Part shown: positions 12,520 to 23,351 of the stretch, piece by piece
Numbering within the stretch: position 1 is the first letter of the stretch
Layout: each line of letters begins with the position of its first letter
NCBI GenBank assembly: GCA_027943245.1
Contig: JANDJZ010000028.1
Span: 56,467-120,466 of the forward strand
DNA length: 64,000 nt
Direction of reading: 5' to 3'
Origin: Acanthamoeba sp. SK_2022b
Taxonomy: Eukaryota > Discosea > Longamoebia > Acanthamoebidae
Notes under the pieces: model-generated
Seen by the model: only the letters and a program-made list of their open reading frames with translations
What the model was told of the DNA's origin: nothing
The model's database searches: none
Translations under genes and position numbers: made by a program

Positions 12520-13860
12520 ATGTGGCAGCAGCAGCCACCCTCCTACCCGCCACCCGGCTCCTACCCGGCGCCCTACGGAAGCGGGCCCTACCCGCCTCCC
12601 GGTTCCGCTGCAGGCCCCACTGGCTATCCGCCCCGCTACCCGCCGCCCGGCAGTGGGGTGCTCACCTCATTTCCCTCTCGCCTGAAGATGACCAGTCCCC
12701 TCCATCGCTGGTGTGGCACATGCCGTGCCAGTTGCTGATGGTCGGCCTGTCGTGCTTATAGGCGCCGCCCTACGGTGGGTATCCACCGCCGCAGTCCCAG
12801 CCCGGCGCCTACCCGCCACCACAGTCGCAGTACCCGCCGCCGCAGTCCCAGCCCGGCGCCTACCCACCTCCGCAGTCCCAGCCCGGCTATCCCGGCGCCT
12901 ACCCGCCTCAATCACAGCCGCAGCAGCCTCAGATTTGGGTACACATCGCCTTCATTGCGCGTCGCGTCGTGTGCTCGTGGGCGGTCCAATTCAAAGGTGC
13001 AGCAGTGTCCTGACGTCACCCCAATCACCGGTGTACCCAGGCGTCTTCCTACTACAATCAGGTGCAGCAGCAGGAGATGTTGGAGCTCCAGAAATGGTTC
13101 AACAGTGTGGACAGGGATCGCAGCGGTGCCATCTCGGCCAACGAGCTCGCAAACGTGGCCGTCGGCGGCATTCGACTGGGCATCGACTTGGCCATCAAGG
13201 TTTTCTCAGCTCCCAATGCATTCCGCGTGGTTTGTTGCTTAGCGACTTTATAGCGACTCACTAACCTTTATTCGTTCATATATTCAATCCTATTTATGCA
13301 GCTGGTGAGAATTTTCGACGTGGACGGCAACGGGCAGATCGACTTCAGGGAGTATGCCTCCCTCCACAAGTTCCTGCTCAGTATGCAGCAAGTCTTCTCC
13401 ATGGTGCCCATCTCCTCGTCGTTCCACTCTCGTGGGCTTCTTTATTACCGGGCGATGCGCTCACTCGACCGATTCCATCCGTCCGACAGGGTGACAAGGA
13501 TCGCAACGGGCGGTTAGACTCGAGGGAGATCCATGAGGCCCTGCGGACGGGTGGGTTCAACATGTCCTACAACACCTCCAACGCACTCTACCGCAAGTAC
13601 GACACCACGGGCTATGGCCTGGACATGGCCCAGTGGATTGCCCTCGTACGCACGCCTCGCCTCGCCTCTGCGCACGTCTCTCGGCGCACTTCGCCCCTCT
13701 CCCTGTGTTTCCCTTCTCACCACCACGGGTTCCTGCGTTCGCGGTGCAGGTAGCGCATGTGGCGATGACACGAACAGCCTTTGAGACGAGGGATAGGGAG
13801 CGGAGGGGCCAGATAGTGTTCAACTTTGATCAGCTCTTGGAGTTTTCGGCGTCCATATGA
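12520..13860 (+). CDS. Penta-EF-hand calcium-binding protein (peflin/ALG-2 type)
   Basis: Calcium sensor of the penta-EF-hand family (ALG-2/PDCD6, peflin, sorcin), which generally dimerise and bind membrane-traffic partners when loaded with calcium. The N-terminus is a Pro/Gly/Tyr/Gln-rich tail (MWQQQPPSYPPPGSYPAPYG, then repeats of PPPQSQPGAY), typical of the long-tailed group. EF hands follow: WFNSVDRDRSGAISANEL (complete loop), IFDVDGNGQIDFREY (complete loop), DKDRNGRLDSREIHEAL (complete loop), then degenerate loops around YRKYDTTGYGLD and FETRDRERRGQIVF, with the protein ending in LEFSASI. Six or more exons. Start ATG is at 12520, directly before the Pro-rich tail. Divergent from the YEATS2-like gene and convergent with the GT64 gene (stop codons 133 bp apart). 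Peflin is the closest animal type by tail composition. Confidence 0.88.
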
Positions 13861-13993
13861 AACCACTACGCGCCTGTGGGCGTGTAGGCCACCCGGAATG
13901 CTGGGCGCTGATGTAATCGCCCCTTCCCCATTCTGGGCGAAGAGAAGACGGTCACGCCACGTGTGCCCCTCCATCTTCTTGAACGCTTTTCTT

Positions 13994-15278
13994 TTAGCGT
14001 GTGACCATGGTGACGTTAAACAGGGGCCATCGCCCGTAGATGGCCTCGAATACGTTTAAGCACTCGGCCCGCTTCCGAAAGTGGCTCCTCGACGAGCTCA
14101 GCCCGCTCCTGCGCCAGAGTTGCGGTAGACGTAATCGCACGTAAGCTCACCTTTCGCTCGTGTCCCTTACAGACCAGGCGCGCACCTGTGGGGAATGGCC
14201 TGAGGGTTATGCTGCCGAAACCGCACCGGCGGCTGGCCGAAGACTGCGGCCGACACGAAGTTCATGGCGATGTCCTCACAGTTGTTGACTGAGTCCACAT
14301 GGGCCCGAATCGCAGCGGCTGGCCCGTCTGCGAGCGAGTATTCTCGTAGGTGAGCGACCGAAAGGAAAGCGGTGTTGGTGATCACCAGCTGCTCGCCACA
14401 CCCGGGCTTGTTGTATCGCCCGCCAGGTTCGGCGCGTCGCGATGTCGGCCCCACGATCGACAGCCGATTTAGCTGCCACGTCTGCCAGGGATACATGAGC
14501 ACGTCCGGGGCAAGGGAGCCTGCAAGGACGGAAGGCAACGTACTCTGAACAAGATCTCCAACGCTGCGGATTTGAGGATGAGGTCGTCGTCGTGTGCCAG
14601 AACTCCCTCGGTACGCACCACGTCAGCCACCGCGAAGCGGTTGTTGAGCGAAGCCTGCCTGAAGTTTTGGACGACTGCAACCTTGGTCTTTGTAAGGCGG
14701 GTGAGCTGGGGTAGTGGCTCCTTGGGCGGCCACACCACCAACATCTCGGCGATCCTCGGATGGCCGTCATAAGCGTCCAGCACCTGATTGAGTAGCTCTA
14801 TCCTGCCCGGGATGCAGATGAAGACGACCGTGAACTTCTCCGCTAGGTATTCTGCGCGGTAGTACTCAACCGTCACCTGGTTCTCCGTGCGGGCAGCTTG
14901 GTTGCACTCCTCTCCGGAGGACCATTCAAGTGTTGGCAGCTGGTGGCCGCACTCGTTGGACTTTAATTGACGGATCAAGCATCGGAGCGGCGGGTCAGGT
15001 AGAGGCATGGCAGCTGGAGTGAGAAGCGTGGCATGTTCTAGTAGAGGAGATGCTGGAGGTGGCGAGCGCAGCAGAGCAGATAAAGAAGGGGTGGACGTAT
15101 ATGATGGAGGGGGTGAGGGCACTACAGTTCGTGAAGGAGAAGTGGAGAAGGAGGGCGAGCGGGACGATATTAAGGAGGTGACAAGCTCTGTGCGCGGCAC
15201 TGAGAAGGTCCAAATGACGAATGTGGCGCTCATCCATGTAAATGCCAGGACGCTCAGACACCGGAGCGTCCGAGGCAT
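13994..15278 (-). CDS. Exostosin-like glycosyltransferase, GT64
   Basis: Golgi type II membrane glycosyltransferase related to the C-terminal domain of EXT/EXTL proteins (hexosaminyl transfer). The N-terminus has a short cytosolic piece and an anchor (LAFTWMSATFVIWTFSV), then a Ser/Pro stem. The catalytic domain shows KFTVVFICIPGRIELLNQVL, MLVVWPPKEPLP, NFRQASLNNRFAVADVVRTE and GVLAHDDDLIL (DDD metal-binding motif), then a second exon with EQLVITNTAFLS and VDSVNNCEDIAMNFV, a signature of GT64. The last exon, joined by an intron from about 14190 to 14110, gives HFRKRAECLNVFEAIYGRWP and ends at a TAA at 13994. Three exons. It is divergent from the TTL-like gene, with only 131 bp between start codons. 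Sugar donor and acceptor are not determinable from sequence. Confidence 0.88.
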
Positions 15279-15409
15279 GCTTCGTCCTCCCTCGCTCTCA
15301 TCGACTCGTCCTTTTTTTCTATCAGCTGTGGCTGTTGCCCGAAAAGTCGACCGGCCACCTTAAACGCTTCAATTCGTGGGTGTGTTTGTGTGACCGCCGA
15401 GAGGACAAG

Positions 15410-17672
15410 ATGGTGTCCCTTCGCTTTTTGGCCTTCGTTCTTGCTCTGTTGTTGGCCCTGGTCCACGCCAGGCCCACGACAGAAGGGGCCCACCTCGATG
15501 AAGCCCACGAGGACGCGTCACCCCAAACGCAGAGTCCGCCACCGCAGACCCGATTAAACATACCGCCACGGAAGCGATTTGTCATAGATGAGATCGTGTC
15601 TAACCATTCTCTTGTGCGCTCGGAGCTGGTGAAGCGGGGCTGGGTCGAGCCCTCTCGGGCGGCCAAGAAACGAAGCTGGGGCGGCAACGGCGCGGCTTCG
15701 GCTCAGTTCCTGTGGACCTGGTCGATCGATCGCACCAAGGCCGCCCCCGCATCCCAAATCGTCAATCATTTCCCGCATTTCGAGGAGATTGGGACCAAGA
15801 TTGGGCTGTGGAAGAACCTCTACGCCCTTCACCAACAATCAACAGAGCAGCACGACGATGGCGCGTTTGAAGATGGAGCAGCCCGCCTAGTGGACGTGCA
15901 TGGCTTCTTTCCGCGGTGCTACCTGCTCGTGCGCGACCCCGAGGCCGAGCGAAAGAGCGCGGTAGTGGTGGACCCCCTGGCCGCCGAGCGCGACAAGCGG
16001 CGGTTCGTGGCTGACTTCCTGCGCGGCGCGTCTGAGCCCAAGCTGGCTGACTCGGGCGGCCAAGAGGTAAAGTCCACGCCACCGAGTGACGAGTTCAAAC
16101 CGTGGCCGCAGCAGGCAAGCATCGAGGGTACCAAGAACATTTGGATCGTCAAGCCATCGCGCGCGGCTCGCGGCGTCGGTACGCCACCAATCCCCAGATC
16201 GGCCCCGTTCGTTCTTCGTTCTTTGCGCTGGTCTGTCGCTTTCGTTCTTTACCTGCACTGAGAGCCGGCGTCGTGTTTGGTCGTCCCAGACATTCGGCTG
16301 TTTTCGAACCTCACGGCCCTGCTGGAGTACACGCTCGGGGCGGAGGCTGCCGCCGAGCTCGTCTCCGCGCCCTTTGCCCCGCTCGCCCCGCACCACCCGC
16401 TGCCCACCAACGACACAGCCGTCCACGCTCCCTCGTCTCCCTTCGGCCTCGAGCTTATCCATTACACGAACACGGGACCGGTCAACGACGAGAGCACCGC
16501 CACCTCCGGCGCCGTTGCCTCTCTCGACCCCTCGCCAGAGGCGTCCCCCGCCCATGTCGAGTCGTCGTCGTCGTCGTCATCGTCGCCCTCGTTCATCGTC
16601 CAGAAATACATCGAGCGACCGCTGTTGGTGTCGGGGCTAAAGTTCGATATGCGCCAGTTCGTCCTGGTGGCCTCCCTGAACCCGCTCGTCGTCTTTATCT
16701 CCGATGACTTTTACCTCCGATTCACGGCCCAGCCCTTCACCCTCGACAACATCGAGGACAGGTCGGCTCTCCTCCCTGCTGCTCTCTCCGATCATCGGCT
16801 GTACCTCCCTAGCCAAGCAGCCACCACGACTTACCGTGACTGTGTGCCTGCTTGTGTTTGTGTTGTGATTGTGATCGTGTGCTTCAGGTTCCTTCACCTG
16901 ACAAATCACCAGGTTCAGAAGAACGCTCCCGACTTCCACAGCGCCGAGATCAAGGACAACCAGTGGAGCAGCGGCACGTTCATCGCACACTTGAGGTGAC
17001 GACGACCTTCGCATGTGGCTCGGCGTGTGGAGCTCACCCTCAAAACTGCTTGCTTTTTCACGCCAGTGCGACCTACGGCGAGGGCACGTGGGAAACACGG
17101 ATCAAGCCCAGCATCGATCGGCTGATAGTCGCCACCATGCTCTCCTGGCCATCAGCCGGTACTGTTCGCCCATAGCAATGGACACATGGCCGGCGACGAG
17201 CTCACCGAAAGCTAATGCTTGTGCTATCCCATTTTAAACAGGCCACAGGGGAAACAGCTTTGAAATGCTGGGGCTGGACATCATGCTCGACGAGGACCTG
17301 CAGCCGTGGTTGCTAGAGGTCAATACCAACCCGGGCCTCCACCTCCTCACTGATGTTGTCAAAGAACACCACCCCAATTTCGTCGCCGACATGTTCAAGG
17401 GCACGCCACGTCCACCCATGCAAACACGCATACACACGGCACTTTATGCTGACCATGGATATCCCGTTGCAGTGGTAGTGGATGAGAGGGCGTCCTGGGA
17501 TGCACTGCCCGAGTTCTACCCCACCTTCACCGCAGGCGAGGAGGCACCGCTTGTCGTCGGAAATCTGCGATTGGCCTACAAGGGCCGCAAGTCACCAACC
17601 AACAGCAACAATGGCGGCCCGGTTGCAAGCAAGCAACGCACCACCAGAGTGAGAGGTTGGGAAAGCCTGTAA
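15410..17672 (+). CDS. Tubulin-tyrosine-ligase-like protein with signal peptide
   Basis: Member of the TTL ATP-grasp amino-acid ligase family, which adds amino acids such as Tyr, Glu or Gly to protein side chains or termini. The first residues MVSLRFLAFVLALLLALVHA form a convincing cleavable signal peptide, unexpected for a family that normally acts in the cytosol. The TTL core is complete: NIWIVKPSRAARGV, FIVQKYIERPLLVSGLKFDM then RQFVLVASLNPL, DDFYLRFTAQPF, FLHLTNHQVQKNA, and the metal-site block LGLDIMLDEDLQPWLLEVNT with NPGLHLL. About 60 residues rich in Ser/Thr interrupt the ATP-grasp domain (DNA 16420-16590). The C-terminus ends RGWESL. Five to six exons. Closest in motif layout to the TTLL10-type group, but I cannot assign the subgroup. 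Divergent from the GT64 gene. Confidence 0.86.
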
Positions 17673-17705
17673 GCAAACAAAGTTGCTTTTCAGGTGTGGC
17701 CGGCC

Positions 17706-17709
17706 AAAA
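17706..17709 (-). terminator. Pol III terminator of tRNA-Met
   Basis: Four T residues on the minus strand, six bases downstream of the tRNA 3' end, as expected for RNA polymerase III termination. Confidence 0.6.
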
Positions 17710-17715
17710 GGGAAG

Positions 17716-17788
17716 TGCCTCACGTGAGGATCGAACTCACGACCTTCAGATTATGAGACTGACGCTCTACCGACTGAGCTAGCAAGGC
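17716..17788 (-). tRNA. tRNA-Met (anticodon CAU, elongator type)
   Basis: A 73-nt cloverleaf on the minus strand. The seven-base acceptor stem (GCCTTGC with GTGAGGC) pairs with G-T wobbles; the D arm carries TAGCTCAGTCGGTAGAGC, which is also the A box; the anticodon loop CTCATAA presents CAT (plus-strand 17753-17755); and the T arm contains GTTCGATCC, the B box. The A discriminator is present and no intron is seen. The acceptor starts with a G-C pair rather than the A-U usual for eukaryotic initiator tRNA, so the elongator is favoured. It lies between the 3' ends of the TTL-like and saposin-like genes. Confidence 0.93.
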
Positions 17789-17888
17789 AACTTGTGCCTA
17801 TATTGGGCAGAGCCTGTTCGCGGCACCGAGGGTGTCGGGGTGGCTTTGTCCGATTGGAAGCCTTTTATGACAAATTGTTGGTGCTCTT

Positions 17889-18436
17889 CTAAGCGGAGCT
17901 GTCCGGGCAGGACGCTCCGGAGCAGAGGCCAAAGGCACAGCATGCGACCTAGATGACGCATGGAGCACCAAAAGGTGAGAGGTGTGTGGAGCTATTGGGG
18001 GGGGGGGCTGACGCACATAAGCGCAGCTGGCAGGGTCGGAGGAGCAGCGGTAGGCGCAGATCTTGTCAATGAGGTGCTGGCATTCAGCTTTAGCACCCAA
18101 AGGCAGGAAGTGAAGATGGAGGTGAGCGAGCAAGCAACAAAAGGAACTAAAGGGAGACTCTCACCTGTGCTTACGGGCAAGAACTTGCACAGGTCGGAGT
18201 TGCCGTTGCAGCCGCCCTGCACATCAGAGGTGAGCATAGGACACCTCACCATAGGAGCTAGAAAGAGCAAGCTGGTATGTACTGCGTGGCGCAAGTCGTT
18301 CCAGAGGTTGACGCAGGAGGAGCAAATGAGTTCCCCCTTGGTTGATGCCTCCGCAGGAGAAGCATTCACTGAGCCAAGGGCGCAGGCGAGCACCGCCAGG
18401 AGAACGATTGGAACAAAAACGTGGTAGTAGCTTCAT
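17889..18436 (-). CDS. Small Cys-rich secreted protein, saposin-like (apparent frameshift near start)
   Basis: Predicted small secreted protein with a hydrophobic leader (VLLAVLACALGSVNA) followed by a Cys-rich mature part over four exons: ICSSCVNLWNDLR, GGCNGNSDLCKFLP, HLIDKICAYRCSSDPASCAY and a last exon with ACCAFGLCSG. The C-x2-C start and the later paired Cys resemble saposin-B-type domains, but the spacing is only loosely similar, so the family is tentative. All exon joins are phase 0 at clean GT-AG sites and end in a TAG at 17889. The only nearby ATG (plus-strand 18434-18436) is one base out of frame with the leader; a run of five T (sense; plus-strand 18415-18419) sits between them. 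Either a one-base error, a true frameshift, or an unseen upstream exon explains this. Role unknown; saposin-like proteins generally act on lipids or membranes. Confidence 0.6.
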
Positions 18437-18616
18437 GGTTCTCTTCGGGTGGAGGCAAGTGAATGGCGGTAGCCGCGTGTGGAAGCTGTACCTCAAACCA
18501 AAGTCTCCAACTGGGGGAAATTTATGGTTTGAAAAATGTGCTATTGGCTGCTACCAAGAGCACAGAACCTGTATGCGATTGGTCTACGTAAGTTTATTGC
18601 GTAGTGCAGGAGCGGC

Positions 18617-19847
18617 TCAAGCCTTCCACACGTTGTCGATTTCATTCTCAGGTAGCACCAGGTCCTCCGCCTTCTTCTCGCGCAGCTGCTTGGCGATCTT
18701 CCGGTCCAGGAACCTGTTGGCAACGCCCTTCCTCTCCATCTGACGCATCTGTGCGCATTCCCACCCACGGGTCAGCCACAGCGGCACACACTGTGACTTC
18801 GTCGCCGGAGGCGGAGCCCAGAGATGGGAGTGGGGGAGCAGTAAGCATACCCGGTTGGGCGAGATGAAGTTGGGGTTGAGGTAGAGCGTGGGGCCGCCGA
18901 AGCTGCCGTCGAAAATGCGGTGGAGGTGAAGCACGAAGCGAGGACCGATCTCGACGAGCGTGCGCTCCTTCTTCTCGTTCTCGACGATCTGGTAGTTCCT
19001 GAACCAGATCTTGTCGTCCACGATGGAGAAGTGGAAGATGTGGTCGATGAAGGGCTTGCTCTTGCGGTGGCCCTTGGGCGTACCGAACACCTGCACGCAT
19101 GGGCGTTGCCAAGGCTCAGTGGTGCACACACGCACAAGAGCGTTGGCGTGCGAAGAGCAGCCTAGAGAACACGGAAAGGGAGGGAGGTGTGCACGCACCT
19201 GAACGAAGAGCTCCTTGAGAAGGAGCCAGTGCGGTTGCTCCTCGAAGGCCTTGTCGAAGGACAGGATAGGACGGGAGCCACGCATGGCGTTACCCGTAAG
19301 CTTCATCTCATCCATGGTGTGCACTAGTGTCGAGGATGAGCACGATGCAAAAGCCAAGTGTTAGCAACAAATCCGGCACACCACCAAGGTGGGGAGGAAA
19401 AGATTAATTCAAGAATCGCCATGTACCGTTGAGAACGAGGAACTTGGCGGAAGGCCCGTTGGGCGTCTTGCCCACCCAGAGGTAGAGGTCCTCCTTCTTT
19501 CGGCACTCAAAGAAGAGCACGTCGTTGCAGTTGTTAAGGTCAGCGATTTCGTTAATCACGCCGAGATGCGATTTGTCGTCCATCTTGCTCTCCTTCTTGC
19601 CGTGCGGCATGAGCATGCGCATATCGTTCATGAGATGCCGATACCGATGCGTGACGCCTCGCGAGCACAAGATCAACACCTTCTGTTTGTTCTTGAACGG
19701 CGGCAACTCCCTCTTCTTCGCCGGGCTCTCCGCCACCTCTTCCTTTGTCTCTACTTTAGCCTGCTTCTCCTTGTTCGCGGCCGCCCTCTTCCTCTTCTTG
19801 TTGGCGTTTCCGCTTCCGGCGCCATTCTGTGGTGATTTCGTGGCCAT
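18617..19847 (-). CDS. BRX1: Ribosome biogenesis protein BRX1 (Brix domain)
   Basis: Nucleolar assembly factor for the 60S ribosomal subunit. The N-terminus is Lys-rich (KKRKRAAANKEKQA) and serves as a likely nuclear/nucleolar signal. The Brix domain begins NKQKVLILCSRGVTHRYRH and continues LMNDMRMLMPH, INEIADLNNCNDVLFFECR, DLYLWVGKTPNGPSAKFLV, then GNAMRGSRPILSFDKAFEE, LLKELFVQVFGTPKGHRKS, and FVLHLHRIFDGSFGGPTLY. The C-terminal exon is RMRQMERKGVANRF-like and ends DNVWKA. Four exons. It lies head-to-tail 140 bp downstream of the MOB gene's stop. Family identity is firm; BRX1 rather than another Brix paralogue (IMP4, RPF1/2, SSF) is supported by the C-RGVTHRYRH and FECRKKEDLYLW blocks. Confidence 0.93.
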
Positions 19848-19986
19848 CTTTCAAGATTGATAATGATCTGTTGTCCGTCCGCGCGGAGAGAAAGCGAGCA
19901 GAATTCGTTAAGGTGGCGCCACATTAACGAATTGTCATTGACAATGCCAACTTTTTATTTAAAAATAACATAACAACAACCACAAG

Positions 19987-22014
19987 TCAAGGGCTCGAAG
20001 GCTGCTTGGCTTGCGGGATCGGGTCTCTGATGTAGGAGCCCTTCAGCTCCTGCATATTGCGCGGCAGCGACGTGCGCTTTGTGACCCATGTTCTGCTCCG
20101 CTTCTTTTCCTGTTCCACAAGCTGGAGGAGGTACGGGTCAATATCAACGGCTGGCGTGTGCGTGTGGTGTGCTCACCTGTTGTCGCAGTTCATCAAACTC
20201 CTTCTGGTTGATGACGCTCGGCCGCTTGGCGTATTTGCGAGGCGAAAGCATTGAGTAGATGCCCTCCTCTTCGTCGTCCCCGCTGCCCGGCTTCTCCTTG
20301 CCTCGTTGCTGGGGCTGCCCGAACAGGTCGGCCAGGCGGTTGGCGCTGCCGCTGGTCTCGCCTCGCGAGGAGAGCAGCTTCTGTTCGAGGTCATGGATCT
20401 CTTCAAAGTCGGCGTACTCCTGATCGAGCGCCGCGAGGTCGGCCATGGCCTTGGCCACGTCGAACGACGGCGGGATGGTCGGGTATCGGAGGCTCGCGGG
20501 AGCCGACGCCGCCTGATGCATGGTCGACCGCCGGACAGCAAATGGCGACGACGGCGAGCCCGGGTCGGACAGGGGCGACGCCGGAGCGATCTTAGGCGAC
20601 AGCGGGGGCGACAGCGTGGTCTCTGGCCTGGGCGAACCCGGCGGAGTGAAAAAGCGGCGCACGGGCTCCGGGAGCTCGATCACGCTGCTCCTGCCTCGCT
20701 CGTAGTCGGCGGCGGCGTCGTCGCGCTCGCCGAGCTGCTTGCGCTCGGACGGCGGGCTGGCGCTGAGCGAAGCGGAGATGAGGCCCTTGGGACTCCGCGG
20801 GCTCGCCAGCGGGCTCAGGCCGTCCGCCTGGGCCTTGGCCTCCTTCTGCTTCTGAAGCTCGCGGATGAAGTCCTCCTTGGACATCTGGATGCGGCTGCCC
20901 TTCTGTCGTCGCTCCTCGTCGACAACCAGTCGCGGGCTCAATGTCCTGCTGCCTCGGCCGCTGCCGCTACCACCGCTATCGCTACTAGCAGCTGTCGCGG
21001 TCTCGATCTTGCTAGCGATGGCGCTGGCGGTGCCCGATCCGCCGTCCAATGTGTGCCCGACCTTGAGCGGCGAGGCCGCCGTGCCTGACTCTCGTTTCAC
21101 CGCCGATTCCCCCTTCTTGTGCTGGCTCGATCCGCCGCCTCCGCTCTTCTTGGCCGTGGATCCCTTCTTCTTGCTCTTCTTTGACGATTTCCTACTTCCG
21201 CCCTGTTCCCTGTCTTCTCCTACGTCTACCGCCTCGTGCGCTTCATCTCCCTTTTGTGGTTCCTGCTCCCCCGCTTTCGCGTTGTCGTCTTCGTTCTTTA
21301 CGTTGACGTCTTCCGCGCTGGCCTGCTCCGGCACGTTTGGCTCCTCCGCCTGCTCAGCGGCGGCATGGTCAGATGCGGGCGAGACCTCAATCGGAGGCGG
21401 CGAGGCAGCCCTGGCGAGAGATTCCAGGTCGGGGGCTCGGTCGTCCCATTCGGTGTAGGCCCGCCGCCGGCCCGCGGGGATCATCCGACCCTCTCCCTTG
21501 GCTCGACGCGCAGGGCCTCCCCTCGTTCGCTTTTTCCCATCGCGCAGATCTTTCAGCTGGGTCGCATAGAGCGGCGGCAGTATCGACGACAGCAGATCAT
21601 AGATGGCCGACACGCTGTCCCACGACGTGAGCAGCCTATACGCCCCCCCCCCCCGCACCACACACATGGATCAGAGACAAAGCCCAGACGTTCTGAAGGT
21701 GATTGCCTGGTGTGACGACGTTGGCAGAGGAGTACCGAAACTTGAGCGCGAAGATGACAAAGTGCTTGGTAAAGGCGTTCAGCAGCGCGTCGAGCTTCAG
21801 CGCCGTGAGCTCTTGCCAATGGTGCCTGGCAAAGGTGAAGCGAGCGTATGTCAGCATTAACGCGCCTTCATTTTACTCAAGCTGACAGAAAGAGACGCGG
21901 TACCAGTAGAGGTGCATGGCGATACGAAATGAGCGGCTCCAGATGAGGCGATACGTTTTCTTGAACGTCACTTCGTCTGAAGGTGGCACGGTGGTGTCAA
22001 ACATTGTTGTCATG

Positions 22015-22084
<70 letters not shown>

Positions 22085-22812
22085 AGCTAACGTGAGAGGC
22101 GATTGTACCTTCAGGATCAAGTTGGAATTCGTTGGTGAGTTTGCGTGCCCACTGGGCGAGCGCTGCTATGTACTCGCTGGCGGACATAGGAGCAGGCTTG
22201 GCGCTGTCCTCGCCCTCTGACCACAAGAACTCGAAGCTGCAGCCGACGAAGACGTTCCAGCCGCAAAGGACCGGTTAATCAAGGGTGCAGTCCGTTAGCA
22301 TTGAGAGCGGCAGCACAGTACTTGGGGCCGGCAGACATCTTTGGGCAAGAAGCGGGTGTGCATTCCTTGTGCACGGCGTGGTGCATGAGTTGATAGAAGC
22401 TCAGCAGGTCGTGAGCTGTTGTGGCCACACCACGCAATGATTCAATTTTATCTTATCGCACTCACTCCGAGCTTGCCGCTAATGAAATGCAATAGTGCAA
22501 AAGTCACAAGTGGCCAATTTAAATTTGAAATAGAAATAAATAAATTCTGGGGTCAAATAGGGGGGGGGCAATACTATTGAGTTGAATCCACAATGGCTTG
22601 GTGTAGTTGTCCTCGAGGGGCACGTCGAAGATGTCCCTTGGCTGCCTCACCTCGCGCCGTGGACTCAAACCCTCATCTCCAGGTGTCTCATCCTTCTTCC
22701 CCCCCGACCGTCGTAGCTTGGCTTGTGCCGCCTTTGTGCGTAGGGCTGCCAGAAGGGCCTCGTCCTCCTCCGCCCCTCCGTTCAGCACAAAGCCGCCCAC
22801 GTCGTCGTCCAT
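19987..22812 (-). CDS. MOB kinase-activator domain protein with long Ser/Pro-rich tail
   Basis: MOB proteins are small scaffolds that activate NDR/LATS kinases or join the STRIPAK complex. Exons in order: MDDDVGGFVLNGGAEEDEAL, an acidic/basic linker, then the MOB domain: DNYTKPLWIQL, HDLLSFYQLMHHAVHKECTP with ASCPKMSAGPK (CX4C zinc half-site), FEFLWSEGEDSAKPAPMSAS, FKKTYRLIWSRSFRIAMHLY with HHWQEL (His half-site), and LLNAFTKHFVIFALKFRYSS. Typical MOBs are about 220 residues and end soon after; here a further ~480 residues of Ser/Pro/Lys-rich sequence follows with many SP sites (for example SPRSPKGLISASLSASPPS) and ends PIPQAKQPSSP. Start ATG chosen as the first in-frame methionine after an apparent 5' UTR; an upstream exon is possible. 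Eight or so exons. Partner kinase unknown. Confidence 0.82.
22027..22083. repeat. (AG)n(TG)n compound microsatellite in MOB intron
   Basis: About 24 bp of AG repeats passing directly into 33 bp of TG repeats, inside an intron of the MOB-domain gene. Confidence 0.9.
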
Positions 22813-23351
22813 GGCCTCCTGGTCGCTTCTGTTGCCTCCCCCGTTCGTTCTCGCGTGGTCGGGAGCCCGTGATGGAGGTGGCGCTGCTCCGCTTGTGTTG
22901 TGGCAGTAACGAAGCAACCTGCAAGTCGGCGCGCTGGTGTGTTTCATTTTAACATCCACCAATGGGGTCGAGGTACCGCTCCAACATTAATGTCTCTGCC
23001 GGCTGCACCGACTAACGCCATGACCAAGGTCAGCAGCCAGTAGCTTGACGGTTGCCATGAAGGACGGAGGGCCAGATCGCATTGCCTGTAGGTCTGCCAC
23101 CACGCATCAGCCGTCCGGTTTATCGGTGCTACTCTAGGCTTTGCCTTTGGAGCTTTCCAACACCGACTGGTTGTGCGTCCTGTTGTTGTGCAGCCCAGAC
23201 GATCGGTAGACCCATTCGACTACAGCCCTAGTAGAGTCACCTTCGTCGGAGTGGTACTTATCGGCGAAACCAAACCTATAAATGCCGGACTTGAATTAGC
23301 CAGCATTATCCCAGCCCCACCACGCCAACCACGTCCACCACACTTAGAACC
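22813..23351. other. Divergent intergenic region, MOB / SDR genes
   Basis: 539 bp between divergent starts. The proximal part next to the MOB gene stays open in its frame and may be 5' UTR or an extra exon. Apart from the TATA-like element near the SDR gene, nothing recognisable. Confidence 0.6.
23277..23283 (+). promoter_or_regulatory. TATA-box-like element of SDR gene
   Basis: TATAAAT lies 69 bp before the SDR start codon, leaving room for a transcription start 25-30 bp downstream and a short 5' UTR. It is the only well-placed TATA match I saw at a gene start in this window. Confidence 0.5.
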
